A stretch of DNA of 64,000 nucleotides from NCBI GenBank assembly GCA_030430495.1, contig JAUIKM010000035.1:1-64000 (forward strand), written 5' to 3'. The notes under the pieces were generated by a model that saw only the letters and a program-made list of their open reading frames with translations, did not search any database and was not told where the DNA came from. A program made the position numbers and the translations under genes. This DNA is from a bacterium. Its GTDB lineage: Bacteria; Bacteroidota; Ignavibacteria; Kapaibacteriales; UBA7675. Of the stretch, positions 43,213-52,464 are shown piece by piece. Position 1 is the first letter of the stretch; each line of letters starts with the position of its first letter.

Positions 43213-44870
43213 GCAGTGCCGCTGGAGCGCATCAATTCACCGAGCCGCGGCGGCTGCATCCGCTGACCATGTTTTACAAAGGCATCGTCAGCATGCCGGG
43301 CGTCATCATTGCCCTGTATTTCTCGGCTCGCGGCGGCGAGTTCTGGCTGCTGGTGCTCGTGACGATCGCCACGATCGTACTGACCATTCCGGCCATTATT
43401 CTGCGCTACCTCTACTTTACGTTTTACGTGACGCACGACGAAGTCGTGATCGACAGCGGCGTTTTCTCCAAACGCTCGCGCAATATTCCGATCGAGCGAA
43501 TCCAGAATGTGGAAATGCGCCAGAACTTCCTGCAGCGCATGTTCGGCATCGCGCAGGTGCAGCTGGAGACCGCCGGCGGCGACAACACCGAAGGTGTGTT
43601 TGAATTCATTTCGATTCAGGACGCCGAGGCGCTGCGTCTGCTGATCCGCGAACAACAGGCGGATCAGGAGCATGAACAGGCGGCGCAGGATGTTAACACG
43701 GGCGCCGGATCGGCGGCGTCAGTTGCCGGCGGCGTTAAACACGGCGCGGGCGCGCCGCAGGGCGAAGAGGTTTTATACGAGATGCCGAAGCGCACGCTGT
43801 GGCTTTTCGGCATGTTCCGCATTTCGTTCTGGTTTCTTGCCGCGGCGCTGACCGTGGCGCAGACGCTGGGCTACAATCCCGAGGAATTTATCAACTCACA
43901 TCCGGAGCAGCAGCTGCTGCAGTTAAACGGCGGCGAGGCGGAGTCCCTCTGGCTCTTTGGTTTGCTCGCCGGTTTGGGCATGCTGCTGATTGCCTGGGTG
44001 TCCGGCATGCTGTTCACTGTTAACCAGTTCTACAACTTCCGGCTGACGCGCGACCGCGGCAAGCTGTTTAAACAACACGGATTGCTGGCCGTGTCCAAGG
44101 CGACCATTCCGCTGCGCAAGGTGCAGTCGATGGTGTTGAGCTCCAGTCCGGTCATGCGCGCTTTCGGCTACGCCGCCCTGGAAGTGCAGACGGCCGGTTT
44201 TGGACAGGACAAACGCGGCGCTGAAGTGGCCGTGCCGATGGCGGAGCGCGACAAAGCGGTGGAGCTGATTCAGGAGATCATGCAGGTTGAGGTGCCGCAG
44301 GAGTTTGAGCCGATTTCGCGTCTGGCGATCCGGCGCGCATTTATCCGCATGCTGATTCTGTGGCTTGTAGTGGCGGTCGGGCTGTTTTTCTGGCTCGGTT
44401 TTGGCGCGCTGTTGTTTGCGCTGGCGCTGCCGCTGTTGTACAAGGCTGCGCTGCTGCGCTGGGAATACCGCGGCTACAACATTTCCCGGGAAACCGCTTT
44501 TGTTCGTCACGGATTCTGGCGGCGGCGGGTCAGCGCGATTCCGCTGCAAAAAATCCAGACGCTTTCGATGATCCAGTCGTTCTTCCAGCGCAGGCTGGGC
44601 CTGGCGTCCGTTTACATCGACACGGCGGGGGCGGGCGGTATTGACGATGCGCGCATCGACGACGTGGCGATTGAGGATGCGGAGCGCATTCTGGCCGAGA
44701 TTCAACAGGCGTTTAACTCGCTGCACGGCGTTGTGGCGCCGGAGGCGGAAATAGAGAAAGAAGAGGCGGCGACCGCAGACGGCGGCCCGCAGGTGGAACA
44801 ATCGAAGGACGGCGCAAGCGCGCCGGACAGCAATGCCGCAGAAGGGCAAAAGGACTTAAACAATGAGTAA
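43209..44870 (+). CDS. multi-bPH2-domain membrane protein (YdbT-like)
   Basis: This is 553 residues. Three PH units each contain an IPxxxIQ/R motif: SRNIPIERIQNVEMRQNFLQ, KATIPLRKVQSMVLSSSPVM and VSAIPLQKIQTLSMIQSFFQ, each preceded by a hydrophobic hairpin. The C-terminal 40 residues are acidic and low in complexity. It starts inside the YdbS stop (ATGA overlap) and its own end overlaps the Era start by eight bases, so the three genes are translationally linked. Confidence 0.88.
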   Translation: MSSAAGAHQFTEPRRLHPLTMFYKGIVSMPGVIIALYFSARGGEFWLLVLVTIATIVLTIPAIILRYLYFTFYVTHDEVVIDSGVFSKRSRNIPIERIQNVEMRQNFLQRMFGIAQVQLETAGGDNTEGVFEFISIQDAEALRLLIREQQADQEHEQAAQDVNTGAGSAASVAGGVKHGAGAPQGEEVLYEMPKRTLWLFGMFRISFWFLAAALTVAQTLGYNPEEFINSHPEQQLLQLNGGEAESLWLFGLLAGLGMLLIAWVSGMLFTVNQFYNFRLTRDRGKLFKQHGLLAVSKATIPLRKVQSMVLSSSPVMRAFGYAALEVQTAGFGQDKRGAEVAVPMAERDKAVELIQEIMQVEVPQEFEPISRLAIRRAFIRMLILWLVVAVGLFFWLGFGALLFALALPLLYKAALLRWEYRGYNISRETAFVRHGFWRRRVSAIPLQKIQTLSMIQSFFQRRLGLASVYIDTAGAGGIDDARIDDVAIEDAERILAEIQQAFNSLHGVVAPEAEIEKEEAATADGGPQVEQSKDGASAPDSNAAEGQKDLNNE

Positions 44871-45780
44871 AAAAACAGGCGCATCCGCTGCGCGCCGCGC
44901 GGGATTTGTCGCCATCGTCGGCGAGGCCAACGTCGGCAAGTCGACGCTGTTAAATCAGATTCTCGGCGTTAAACTTTCGATTGTGAGCAAGAAGCCGCAG
45001 ACAACGCGCAAGCGCGTGCTCGGCATCCACTCGGACGACAACGTGCAGATGGTTTTCATGGACACGCCGGGCATCCTGACGCCGCGCTACGAGCTGCACC
45101 GCTCGATGATGGAATACGTGCGCGACGCGATTGAAACCGCCGACGTGATCCTGCTGCTGCTCGACGCCTCGCAGGCGATCAACTCGCTGGAATACGTCGA
45201 GAACAAGCTGAAAATCGCGTTGGCGGAAATGCCGCGTCCGGTGGTGATCGGCTTGAACAAGGTGGACCGCGTGCACCTGAAAAAGTCAATCCTGCCGATC
45301 ATGCAGGAATTGCTGGCGGTACAGACCGTGCGCGAGGTTGTGCCGATCTCCGCCCTGGCCGGCGACAACGTCGCGGCCCTGTTAAGCGCCGTGCAGAAAC
45401 ACGTGCCGGAGCACGAGTTCTACTACGATCCGGAAGACCTGAGCGAACTGCCGCAGCGCTTTTTTGTGGCGGAAATGATCCGCGAGACGGTGTTCCGCGA
45501 GTTTCGCCAGGAAATTCCGTATTCAACCGAAATCGTAATAAACGAATTTAAAGAACGCGAAACGGGCAAGCTCTATATTAACGCGGATATCGTTGTAGAG
45601 CGCGACACCCAAAAAGCCATCGTGATCGGCAAGGGCGGCAGCAAACTGAAGGAGCTGGGGCAGCGTTCGCGCAAAGCCATCGAAGCTCATCTGGGCATGC
45701 CGATCTATCTGGAGTTGTTTGTGAAGGTGCGCGAGGACTGGCGCGACAACAAAAACCATTTGCAGTCTTTTGGCTATTAA
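44863..45780 (+). CDS. era: GTPase Era
   Basis: This is 305 residues and helps mature the 16S rRNA 3' end in the 30S subunit. The G1 motif reads GEANVGKST (usually GxPNVGKS); KPQTTR, DTPGI and NKVD follow as G2-G4. The C-terminal KH domain (AIVIGKGGSKLKELGQRSRK) binds RNA, and the protein ends in the usual ELFVKVREDWR segment. Overlap with the bPH2 gene indicates coupled translation. Confidence 0.96.
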   Translation: MSKKTGASAARRAGFVAIVGEANVGKSTLLNQILGVKLSIVSKKPQTTRKRVLGIHSDDNVQMVFMDTPGILTPRYELHRSMMEYVRDAIETADVILLLLDASQAINSLEYVENKLKIALAEMPRPVVIGLNKVDRVHLKKSILPIMQELLAVQTVREVVPISALAGDNVAALLSAVQKHVPEHEFYYDPEDLSELPQRFFVAEMIRETVFREFRQEIPYSTEIVINEFKERETGKLYINADIVVERDTQKAIVIGKGGSKLKELGQRSRKAIEAHLGMPIYLELFVKVREDWRDNKNHLQSFGY

Positions 45781-45802
45781 ACACCGATTGGGATTATTCA
45801 TT

Positions 45803-46423
45803 ATGTCCGTACCACACAACAACGGCGTTGCCGAGTCCGAAGCTTTTCCCTGGGCTGGGCGGCACGACGCGCCGGGAAACACCGAAGCAAAACGCGTCCT
45901 GAGAGCCTCTCAGGATGCCGCCATGCGGCGACTGATCGAGGAATACGGGAGCATAGAAGCGGCTGAGCTGTTCAGCGTTGCGCGCCTGAAGGAGATACAC
46001 CGCCGCATTCTCGGCGACGCGGACCCGCAAGCGGGGCGTCTGCGCGACGCGCCGATTCGTCTGTCCAAACACATCCCGCCCCTGCAGACCGCGGACGAAC
46101 TGGAGCATGCCCTGAGCGGCTACTGCGACGACTGCCGGACGCGTGTACAACTGACGGCAAAAAAACCGGCGGCACTGGCCGCCCTGCTCGGTTTTGCCTT
46201 CTGGAAACTGGTGTACATCGCACCGTTCGCGGACGGTAACGGCCGCGTGGCGCACGCGGTGATTCAGATACTTCAGTCCACGTACGGCCGGACGCCGGCG
46301 GCGTTGTACGAGCGCGGCCGGGTTGACTACCCTCGTTTTCTGGACACGTTGCGTGCCTACGACGCGGGCAATGCGACGCCGTTTTTTGAGCTGTTGCGGG
46401 AGAATCTGGGGTTGGAGGGTTGA
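45803..46423 (+). CDS. Fic/DOC-like protein with altered active site
   Basis: This is 206 residues from ATG 45803 (an in-frame ATG inside the era end at 45770 is less likely). The region PFADGNGRVA is the Fic core loop, but the preceding residue is Ala (YIAPFADGNGRVAHA) where active enzymes have the catalytic His (HPFxDGNGRxxR), and the final Arg is His. The upstream part (FSVARLKEIHRRILGDADPQ, ELEHALSGYCDDCRT) fits the Fic helical fold. AMP transfer by the normal mechanism is unlikely. It follows era by 22 bases and may be co-transcribed. Confidence 0.8.
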   Translation: MSVPHNNGVAESEAFPWAGRHDAPGNTEAKRVLRASQDAAMRRLIEEYGSIEAAELFSVARLKEIHRRILGDADPQAGRLRDAPIRLSKHIPPLQTADELEHALSGYCDDCRTRVQLTAKKPAALAALLGFAFWKLVYIAPFADGNGRVAHAVIQILQSTYGRTPAALYERGRVDYPRFLDTLRAYDAGNATPFFELLRENLGLEG

Positions 46424-46760
46424 GGTTTGTGTGTGGAGTAATCAAGCCCGAAGCCTGAAGTTTTTTTGTGTCGGGCAGAGTTGAGAATTGAACTGTTCAG
46501 AATTTGGTGTTGAACGGCTTGTTTTAAGGTCTGAGCGGTCAGCGGCATCGTCAAATTAGGTGAAACTACGTATGAGCTGTGTGCCCTAAGGGCTCGCAGC
46601 TCAAAAACTTTGCGTGCCAAAAATTGTCGTGTTCCACACTCGACGTCAAACGGCCAGTTTCAAACGATTAACGTGACACAGAGGAAACGAGTACCCGGAC
46701 TCAGGCGCTGCCGACTACCAGCGTCAACACCAGAGCAACGCATCCGCCATTCTCACCCGC
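46424..46760. other. gap between converging genes
   Basis: The gap holds dispersed repeat copy B (46552-46602) and otherwise AT-richer, gene-free DNA. No clear hairpin with U-run was seen for either neighbour. Confidence 0.55.
46552..46602. repeat. dispersed intergenic repeat, copy B (full, inverted)
   Basis: CAAATTAGGTGAAACTACGT then AT is followed by the hairpin arms GAGCTGTGTGCCC and GGGCTCGCAGCTC (46574-46602). Its reverse complement aligns end to end with copy A at 41311-41361, with matching changes in the two stem arms. Confidence 0.7.
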
Positions 46761-48053
46761 TTACTCCACTCCCCGCAGCATAAACACCTCGGGCGCAAAC
46801 AACACAGCCAGAAGTACCGCTACCTGCAAGAGAATAAATGGAGTTACGCCGCGGTAAATCTGTCCCGTCGTCAGTGCGTCCGGCGCCGCGCCCTTCAGAT
46901 AAAACAGTGAGAAACCAAAGGGCGGAGTCAGAAACGAGGTCTGCAGGTTGAGCGCGATAAGTATCCCGAACCACACAGGGTCCAGCCCGTAACTCACCGC
47001 GATCGGGGCCAGGATGGGAACGACGATATACGAGATTTCAACAAAGTCGATGAAGAAGCCCAGCAGCATGATCGCCAGCATGGAGATGATCAGGAAGCCC
47101 CACTCGCCGCCGGGCAGATTGGTCAGGAAGGTGGCCACTGCCTCCTCGCCGCCGGTAAACGAAAAGACCATCGAAAATGCCGTTGCGCCGATCAGGATCA
47201 TGAAAATCATGGCTGTCACTTTTACCGTCTCGCGCGCGGCTTCGAACAACATGCGGAAGGAAAAACGGCGGTACACAATCGCCAGTGCGACCGCGCCGAC
47301 GACGCCGACCGCGGCGGATTCCGTCGGCGTCGCCAAACCGCGGAAAATTGATCCGAGTACCAGGACAATCAATACCAGCGGCGGCAGAATCGCCTTGAAT
47401 GCCTCGCCGTAGCGTGTAAACAAGGGACGCTTATCCGGCGGCAGGGCAGGTGCGACCGAGGGACGGAAAAATGAAATCGCCAGAATGTAAATGATGTAGA
47501 TCAGCGCCAGACAGAGTCCGGGCAGCGCCGCGGCCTGGAACAGATCGCCGACGGGAACCTGAAGGACTTCGCCCAGGATGATTAACACAATGGAGGGAGG
47601 TATTATCTGGCCCAGCGTGCCCGAAGCACAGATGGTGCCGGCCGCCAGCTGTGGATCGTACTTGTATTTTAACATGACCGGCAGCGCGATCACGGCCATC
47701 GCCACAACGCTTGCGCCCACCACGCCCGTCGACGCAGCCAGAATAGCGCCGACCACCACGGTTGAGACGGCCACGCCGCCGCGCACGCGGCCAAAGAGCG
47801 TGCCCATCGATTCCAGCAGGCGCTCGGCCATGCCCGATTTCTGCAGGATGATGCCCATCAGAATAAACAGCGGCACCGCCATCAGCGTGATGTTTGTCAT
47901 CAGCGACCAGATGCGATAAGGCAGCATGCGGAACAGGTCCATGCTGTCCGTTAACATCGCGTAAAACAGCGCCACGCCGCCGAAGCTGAAGGCCACCGAG
48001 AATCCAATCAGCAGGACGAGAAAAGCGAGTCCAAAAAGGAGCAGTCCCTTCAC
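46761..48053 (-). CDS. dctM: TRAP transporter large permease subunit (DctM family)
   Basis: This is 430 residues with about twelve hydrophobic helices. Landmarks are FILMGIILQKSGMAERLLES, GVVGASVVAMAVIALPVMLK, SGTLGQIIPPSIVLIILGE and ALNLQTSFLTPPFGFSLFYL. It uses an ion gradient to import substrates, often C4-dicarboxylates or other organic acids, delivered by a periplasmic binding protein. It overlaps the small permease gene by four bases. No DctP binding-protein gene is in the neighbourhood, so the substrate is unknown. Confidence 0.93.
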   Translation of the reverse strand: MKGLLLFGLAFLVLLIGFSVAFSFGGVALFYAMLTDSMDLFRMLPYRIWSLMTNITLMAVPLFILMGIILQKSGMAERLLESMGTLFGRVRGGVAVSTVVVGAILAASTGVVGASVVAMAVIALPVMLKYKYDPQLAAGTICASGTLGQIIPPSIVLIILGEVLQVPVGDLFQAAALPGLCLALIYIIYILAISFFRPSVAPALPPDKRPLFTRYGEAFKAILPPLVLIVLVLGSIFRGLATPTESAAVGVVGAVALAIVYRRFSFRMLFEAARETVKVTAMIFMILIGATAFSMVFSFTGGEEAVATFLTNLPGGEWGFLIISMLAIMLLGFFIDFVEISYIVVPILAPIAVSYGLDPVWFGILIALNLQTSFLTPPFGFSLFYLKGAAPDALTTGQIYRGVTPFILLQVAVLLAVLFAPEVFMLRGVE

Positions 48054-48598
48054 GCGTGGCCCTCCGCTTTGTCATCGTACTGTTGCGGCGCCCCGGTTTT
48101 GACCTGCCGCAGATTGCGCAGGAAAAAAGCGATGCCCGATAAAAATGTTAAAACAAATGCCAGCGGAATCATGGCTTTGATCAGATACGTAAAGGGCAGG
48201 CCGCCGGGGTCCGGCGACGTCTCGCCAATCTCAAACGAATACTCGACGAATGACCAGGAGTGCACGACTATCAGCGTCGACAGCGGTAGGACAAAGAGCA
48301 GCACGCCCAGCATGTTGATCAGCGCCTGAGCGCGCGGCCGCAGGCGCGTGTAGAAGACGTCGACGCGCACATGTGCATCGGACCGCATGGTAAAACAAAT
48401 GCCCAGCAGGAAGATCGTGGCGTAGAGGTGCCACTCCATTTCCTGCATGGCGATTGAGCCGCTCTCGAAATAATAGCGCAGTACAACATCGACAAAGGTC
48501 ACGAGCACAAGCGCAATCAGCAGGACCGCAGCCACATTGCCGACGATGCCGGAGAGTCGGTCGATAGCCCTTTCAAGGGAAGAAGTCATTAAATGCAT
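48050..48598 (-). CDS. dctQ: TRAP transporter small permease subunit (DctQ family)
   Basis: This is 182 residues with four helices: AAVLLIALVLVTFVDVVLRY, MEWHLYATIFLLGICFTMRS, LLFVLPLSTLIVVHSWSFVE and the last near LAFVLTFLSGIAFFL. The motif MRSDAHVRVDVFY between helices 2 and 3 is a family hallmark. Start 48598 is used; an ATG three codons later is possible. It is the first gene of the dctQ-dctM pair. Confidence 0.9.
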   Translation of the reverse strand: MHLMTSSLERAIDRLSGIVGNVAAVLLIALVLVTFVDVVLRYYFESGSIAMQEMEWHLYATIFLLGICFTMRSDAHVRVDVFYTRLRPRAQALINMLGVLLFVLPLSTLIVVHSWSFVEYSFEIGETSPDPGGLPFTYLIKAMIPLAFVLTFLSGIAFFLRNLRQVKTGAPQQYDDKAEGHA

Positions 48599-48771
48599 TG
48601 CCCCGGATGTTCAAAGGCCAAACCACCAATTTACCATCTCATGCCAGAGAATCACAAAGACCGCAGCGCAAAGCGGCAATAGAAGACAGCTGTTTTTTGC
48701 CGTTCGCGCGGCAATGCGTAAACTTGCGCACATTGCACAACTGCCCTTTCATACCTGCTTCAGGATACCAT

Positions 48772-49314
48772 ATGCGAATCCAGAAAGACAAAACCTGCGC
48801 CGTCGTGGTCGACATGCAGGAGCGCCTCTTCCCGCACATCCACGATAATATTGACCTCGAAGCCAAAATGGTGACGCTGCTGCGCGGCCTGCGCGAGTTG
48901 AACGTTCCGACACTGATAACGCAGCAGTACACCAAAGGGCTTGGACCGACCATTCCGGCGGTGACGGAAACGCTCAACGATTTTACGCATATCGAAAAGA
49001 TGAGCTTCAGTTGCTGGGGTGAGCCGCACTTCCACGAAGCGCTCGAAAACCTCGGCCGCGACCACGTTATCCTGATGGGCATTGAGACGCACGTCTGTGT
49101 GCTGCAGACGGCGCTGGACCTGCTGGCGAACAACTACACGCCGGTCGTGATCGCGGATGCGGTTTCGTCGCGCTCGCAGTCCGACCGCGAGCTGGCCCTG
49201 GCGCGCATGCGGCAGGCCGGAGCGATTGTTACCAGCGTGGAGTCGATCCTCTTTGAACTCTGTGTCGTTGCCGGTACACCGACCTTCAAGGCCATTTCCA
49301 AACTTGTCAAATAG
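48772..49314 (+). CDS. isochorismatase-family cysteine hydrolase
   Basis: This is 180 residues from ATG 48772 (AGGA seven bases upstream); the frame is open from 48598 without homology. The triad is visible: Asp14 in VVVDMQERL, Lys77 in HIEKMSFS and Cys109 in GIETHVCVLQTALDLL. It is close to the compact ISOC-type members rather than siderophore isochorismatases. Substrate unknown. It lies 84 bases before the acyl-CoA synthetase-like gene on the same strand. Confidence 0.88.
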   Translation: MRIQKDKTCAVVVDMQERLFPHIHDNIDLEAKMVTLLRGLRELNVPTLITQQYTKGLGPTIPAVTETLNDFTHIEKMSFSCWGEPHFHEALENLGRDHVILMGIETHVCVLQTALDLLANNYTPVVIADAVSSRSQSDRELALARMRQAGAIVTSVESILFELCVVAGTPTFKAISKLVK

Positions 49315-49397
49315 CCCGTGGCGACATCCGTCCCCACGGTCCACGACGGAGCGTCTTCCTAAGCCGCGCTCCCTCTCCCAACATCTGGCCGGCAACA

Positions 49398-51311
49398 ATG
49401 GAACGTCTCATCAATGAATCCCGCACGCTGACTCCGCCGGAATCCCTGCGCGAGGCGGCCGTGATTCAGGATTACGAAGCGCTTTACCTCCATTCCATCA
49501 GTTTTCCCGAGCGATATTGGGACAGCGTGGCGCGCGAACTGACCTGGTTCAAGCCCTGGTCAAAAACGATGAACTTCAATCCGCCGCGCCACGAGTGGTT
49601 CGTCGGCGGACAGTGCAACATCACCGTAAATGCGCTCGACCGCCACGCCAAGGGACGCGACCGCAACAAGGTAGCGCTGATCTGGACGACGGAAACCGGC
49701 TACGAGGAGCTGATAACCTACGGACGTCTCCTGCGTCGCGTCTGCCAGCTGGCCAATGCCATGAAAGCGGTCGGCGTCGGCAAGGGCGACCGCGTGCTGA
49801 TCTACATGCCGCAATCGCCCGAGGCCATTGCGACGATGCTGGCATGTGCGCGCATCGGCGCCATTCACACGGTTGTGTATGCGGGCATGGGCGTGCAGGC
49901 CGTACGCGCGCGCATCATCGATTCCCAGCCGAAGCTGATATTCTGTGCCGACGTCAATTACCGCGGCGGCAAACTTTTACCGCTTAAATCGATCGTGGAA
50001 GCCGCCTGTGACGACCTGGACGGTATCGAAAAAATAGTGGTGCACCGCCGCCAGACGCCGCAGATTGAGCTGATGTCCGATCTGGAAATCGACTTTTTCG
50101 ACTTTATCGAACACCAGCCGCAGTGGATCGAGCCCGAGGTCATGGAGGCGAATGATCCGCTCTGTATACTCTACACCAGCGGCACCACCGGCAAACCCAA
50201 GGGCGTCGTGCACGCCCACGGCGGATACATGGTCGGCACCTACAACCTGGCGCGCACCTTCTACGATCTGGGGCCGTCGGACGTGATCTGGTGCACCTCG
50301 AACATTGCCTGGATTGTCGGCCACAGCTATATCGTCTACGGCCCGCTGCTGTGCGGCGCGACGGCGCTGGCGCGCGAGGGCAGCCTGGACTATCCCAATA
50401 CGGACGTCGTCTGGCGCAACATCGAACGCCACGGCGTCAACATCCTGTTCACCGTGCCGACGGCCATCCGCAAGTTTATGCGCGGCGGCGAGACCACGGA
50501 ACAGGCGCTCGAAAAATTCGATCTGTCCAGCCTGCGATTGATTGCCAGCGGCGGCCAGCCGCTCAATCCCGAAGCGCATATCTGGGCTCAGGAAAACATG
50601 CTCGGCGGCAAGGGGCACGTGATCGACAACTGGTGGCAGACCGAAATCGCCGCGCCGGTGCTCGGCACGCTGCCGGGCATGACCGCCAAACTCGGCAAAG
50701 TCGGCAAACCCATGCCCACCGTCGTGGCCAACATCGTCGACGAAAATCACCAGACGGTCGATCCCAACACTACCGGCCGCCTCGTGCTGCGCCGTCCCGT
50801 GCCGTATATGATGACCGGCATCTGGAACAACGACGAACTCTACCGCGGCTACTGGGAGGAAATCCCCGGCTTTTACGATACCGGCGACGTCGCTTTCTAC
50901 GATGAGGACGGCTATTTCTGCGTGCTTGGCCGCCACGAGGACGTGGTCAATATTTCCGGTCACAGCATCCGCGTGGCCGAGGTTGAATCGACGCTGATGA
51001 CGCACCCGCAGGTCAAAGAGGCGGCGGTTATCGGTCTGCCGGACGACGTCACCGGCGAGCAGATGCGCGCATTTGTGGTGCTCAAACCGGGCATTGAAAA
51101 ACGCGACAACCTGCAGAGCGTGCTGCGCGATCACGTCCGGCGCGAGCTGGGTCCTATCGCCACGCCGCAGGAAATTCTGACGCGAGACTCACTGCCGCGC
51201 AACAGCAACGGCACCGTCATGCGCCGCCTGCTGCGGGCCGAATCCCTGGGCGTCGACCCGGGCGATACGTCCGCCGTACAGTTTTCCGAACAGCGCGACG
51301 CACCGATCTGA
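49398..51311 (+). CDS. acetyl-CoA synthetase-like protein lacking the A10 lysine
   Basis: This is 637 residues, the length of Acs. Adenylate-forming motifs are mostly intact: YTSGTTGKPKGVVHAHGGYM (P-loop), DNWWQTEIAAPV (the Trp that limits acyl size to acetate in Acs), YDTGDVAFYDEDGYFCVLGR and EDVVNISGHSIRVAEVE. The A10 motif, normally PKTRSGKxMRR, reads PRNSNGTVMRR, with Thr606 where Acs has the adenylation Lys609. That residue is needed for acyl-adenylate formation in characterised enzymes, so activity is doubtful, restricted to the thioester half-reaction, or altered. This also removes the regulatory acetylation site. Confidence 0.85.
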   Translation: MERLINESRTLTPPESLREAAVIQDYEALYLHSISFPERYWDSVARELTWFKPWSKTMNFNPPRHEWFVGGQCNITVNALDRHAKGRDRNKVALIWTTETGYEELITYGRLLRRVCQLANAMKAVGVGKGDRVLIYMPQSPEAIATMLACARIGAIHTVVYAGMGVQAVRARIIDSQPKLIFCADVNYRGGKLLPLKSIVEAACDDLDGIEKIVVHRRQTPQIELMSDLEIDFFDFIEHQPQWIEPEVMEANDPLCILYTSGTTGKPKGVVHAHGGYMVGTYNLARTFYDLGPSDVIWCTSNIAWIVGHSYIVYGPLLCGATALAREGSLDYPNTDVVWRNIERHGVNILFTVPTAIRKFMRGGETTEQALEKFDLSSLRLIASGGQPLNPEAHIWAQENMLGGKGHVIDNWWQTEIAAPVLGTLPGMTAKLGKVGKPMPTVVANIVDENHQTVDPNTTGRLVLRRPVPYMMTGIWNNDELYRGYWEEIPGFYDTGDVAFYDEDGYFCVLGRHEDVVNISGHSIRVAEVESTLMTHPQVKEAAVIGLPDDVTGEQMRAFVVLKPGIEKRDNLQSVLRDHVRRELGPIATPQEILTRDSLPRNSNGTVMRRLLRAESLGVDPGDTSAVQFSEQRDAPI

Positions 51312-51312
51312 C

Positions 51313-52464
51313 GTGTCCCGCCCTCGCAACAAACGCCCCTTGAAGCCGCTGCGACGCTCCGGCGGCAAGGAACTGGAAATTCGACTTCGGCGGCTTTTTC
51401 TTGGTCGTCTCGCTGACGGCGGCAAGGCGCAGATGGTCGAGTCGCCCGCGCCGGAAATACCGCTATCGAGTCCGCCGCGTATAGTCCTGCTGCGCCAGGA
51501 TAAAATCGGCGATGCGCTGATCTCAATACCCGTCATTCGGGCGCTGCGCCGCAAGCTGCCGGAGGCGCGTATCGACGTGATCCTCGGCACAAAAAACCGC
51601 GCCATCGAACCGGCTCTGCTTCCCTTCGTTGATCACATCCATGTCTATCACAAAAAACTCTACATGCTGCCGCGCCTGGCGCGGGATCTGCGCATGCGTC
51701 GCTACGACGTGGCGATCGACCTGATGGACAACCCCTCCGTCACGTCCTCGGCGCTGCTGCGTCTGAGCGGCGCGCGCCATCGCCTGGGGATCGACAAAAA
51801 CAACGCCGGAGTGTACACGTATCTGGTGCCGCCGCGCGACCGCGCCACCGTGCACATCGTCGAGCGTATCGCGCAGTTGCTGCTGCCTTTTGACATCGAT
51901 CCGGCCGCGGCCGACCTGCGCATGGAATATCCCCTGCACGAAGCCGACCGCGCTCTGGCGGCCGAGCGACTTGGGCGGCGGCGCGGCGCGCTGCGCCTGG
52001 CGGTCAACCTTGCGGGCGGCAGCCCCACGCGCTACTGGGGACGCGACAATTTCATCGGACTGCTCAAAAATCTGCGCGTGCAGTTCCCGGGCGTGGAAGT
52101 CATGCTGTTTGCAGATCGCCATTACGCCGACGAGCAGGCCGCGATCGCCGAATTGGTCGGCGTGCGCCGCGCGCCCGTCGTATCCGGTTTTCACGAGTTT
52201 GCGGCGATGCTCTCGCAGTGCGACGCGCTGTTCACGCCGGATACGTCCGCTGTGCACCTGGGCGCGGCTTTTGGACTGCCGCAGGTGGCGCTTTACCTGC
52301 ATCGCGTCAAGAGCCTGCTGCCGTGGACGCCCTTCGGGACGCCGCACATCGCACTCACAACAGATGCGCCGCACATTTCGTCTATCGCGCGGTCCGAAGC
52401 GCAGGCGGCGCTGGCGCAACTGCTGCACACTCATTTTTCCGACAAACTGCGGGCAAGACATTGA
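51313..52464 (+). CDS. family 9 (heptosyltransferase-like) glycosyltransferase
   Basis: This is 383 residues from GTG 51313, one base after the previous stop. The GT-B signature of family 9 is seen: IVLLRQDKIGDALISIPVIR (N-terminal GD pair), VNLAGGSPTRYWGRDNF and LFTPDTSAVHLGAAFGLPQV. These enzymes add heptose or other sugars to lipopolysaccharide core. The first 50 residues are basic and not part of the fold. The coupled ABC exporter downstream supports a role in lipopolysaccharide or other envelope glycolipid assembly. Confidence 0.88.
   Translation: MSRPRNKRPLKPLRRSGGKELEIRLRRLFLGRLADGGKAQMVESPAPEIPLSSPPRIVLLRQDKIGDALISIPVIRALRRKLPEARIDVILGTKNRAIEPALLPFVDHIHVYHKKLYMLPRLARDLRMRRYDVAIDLMDNPSVTSSALLRLSGARHRLGIDKNNAGVYTYLVPPRDRATVHIVERIAQLLLPFDIDPAAADLRMEYPLHEADRALAAERLGRRRGALRLAVNLAGGSPTRYWGRDNFIGLLKNLRVQFPGVEVMLFADRHYADEQAAIAELVGVRRAPVVSGFHEFAAMLSQCDALFTPDTSAVHLGAAFGLPQVALYLHRVKSLLPWTPFGTPHIALTTDAPHISSIARSEAQAALAQLLHTHFSDKLRARH

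Noticed and set aside
49977-51134. 385-codon minus-strand frame over the acetyl-CoA synthetase-like gene
   Set aside because: It is a shadow of the sense gene; His/Val/Asp-rich with no motif.
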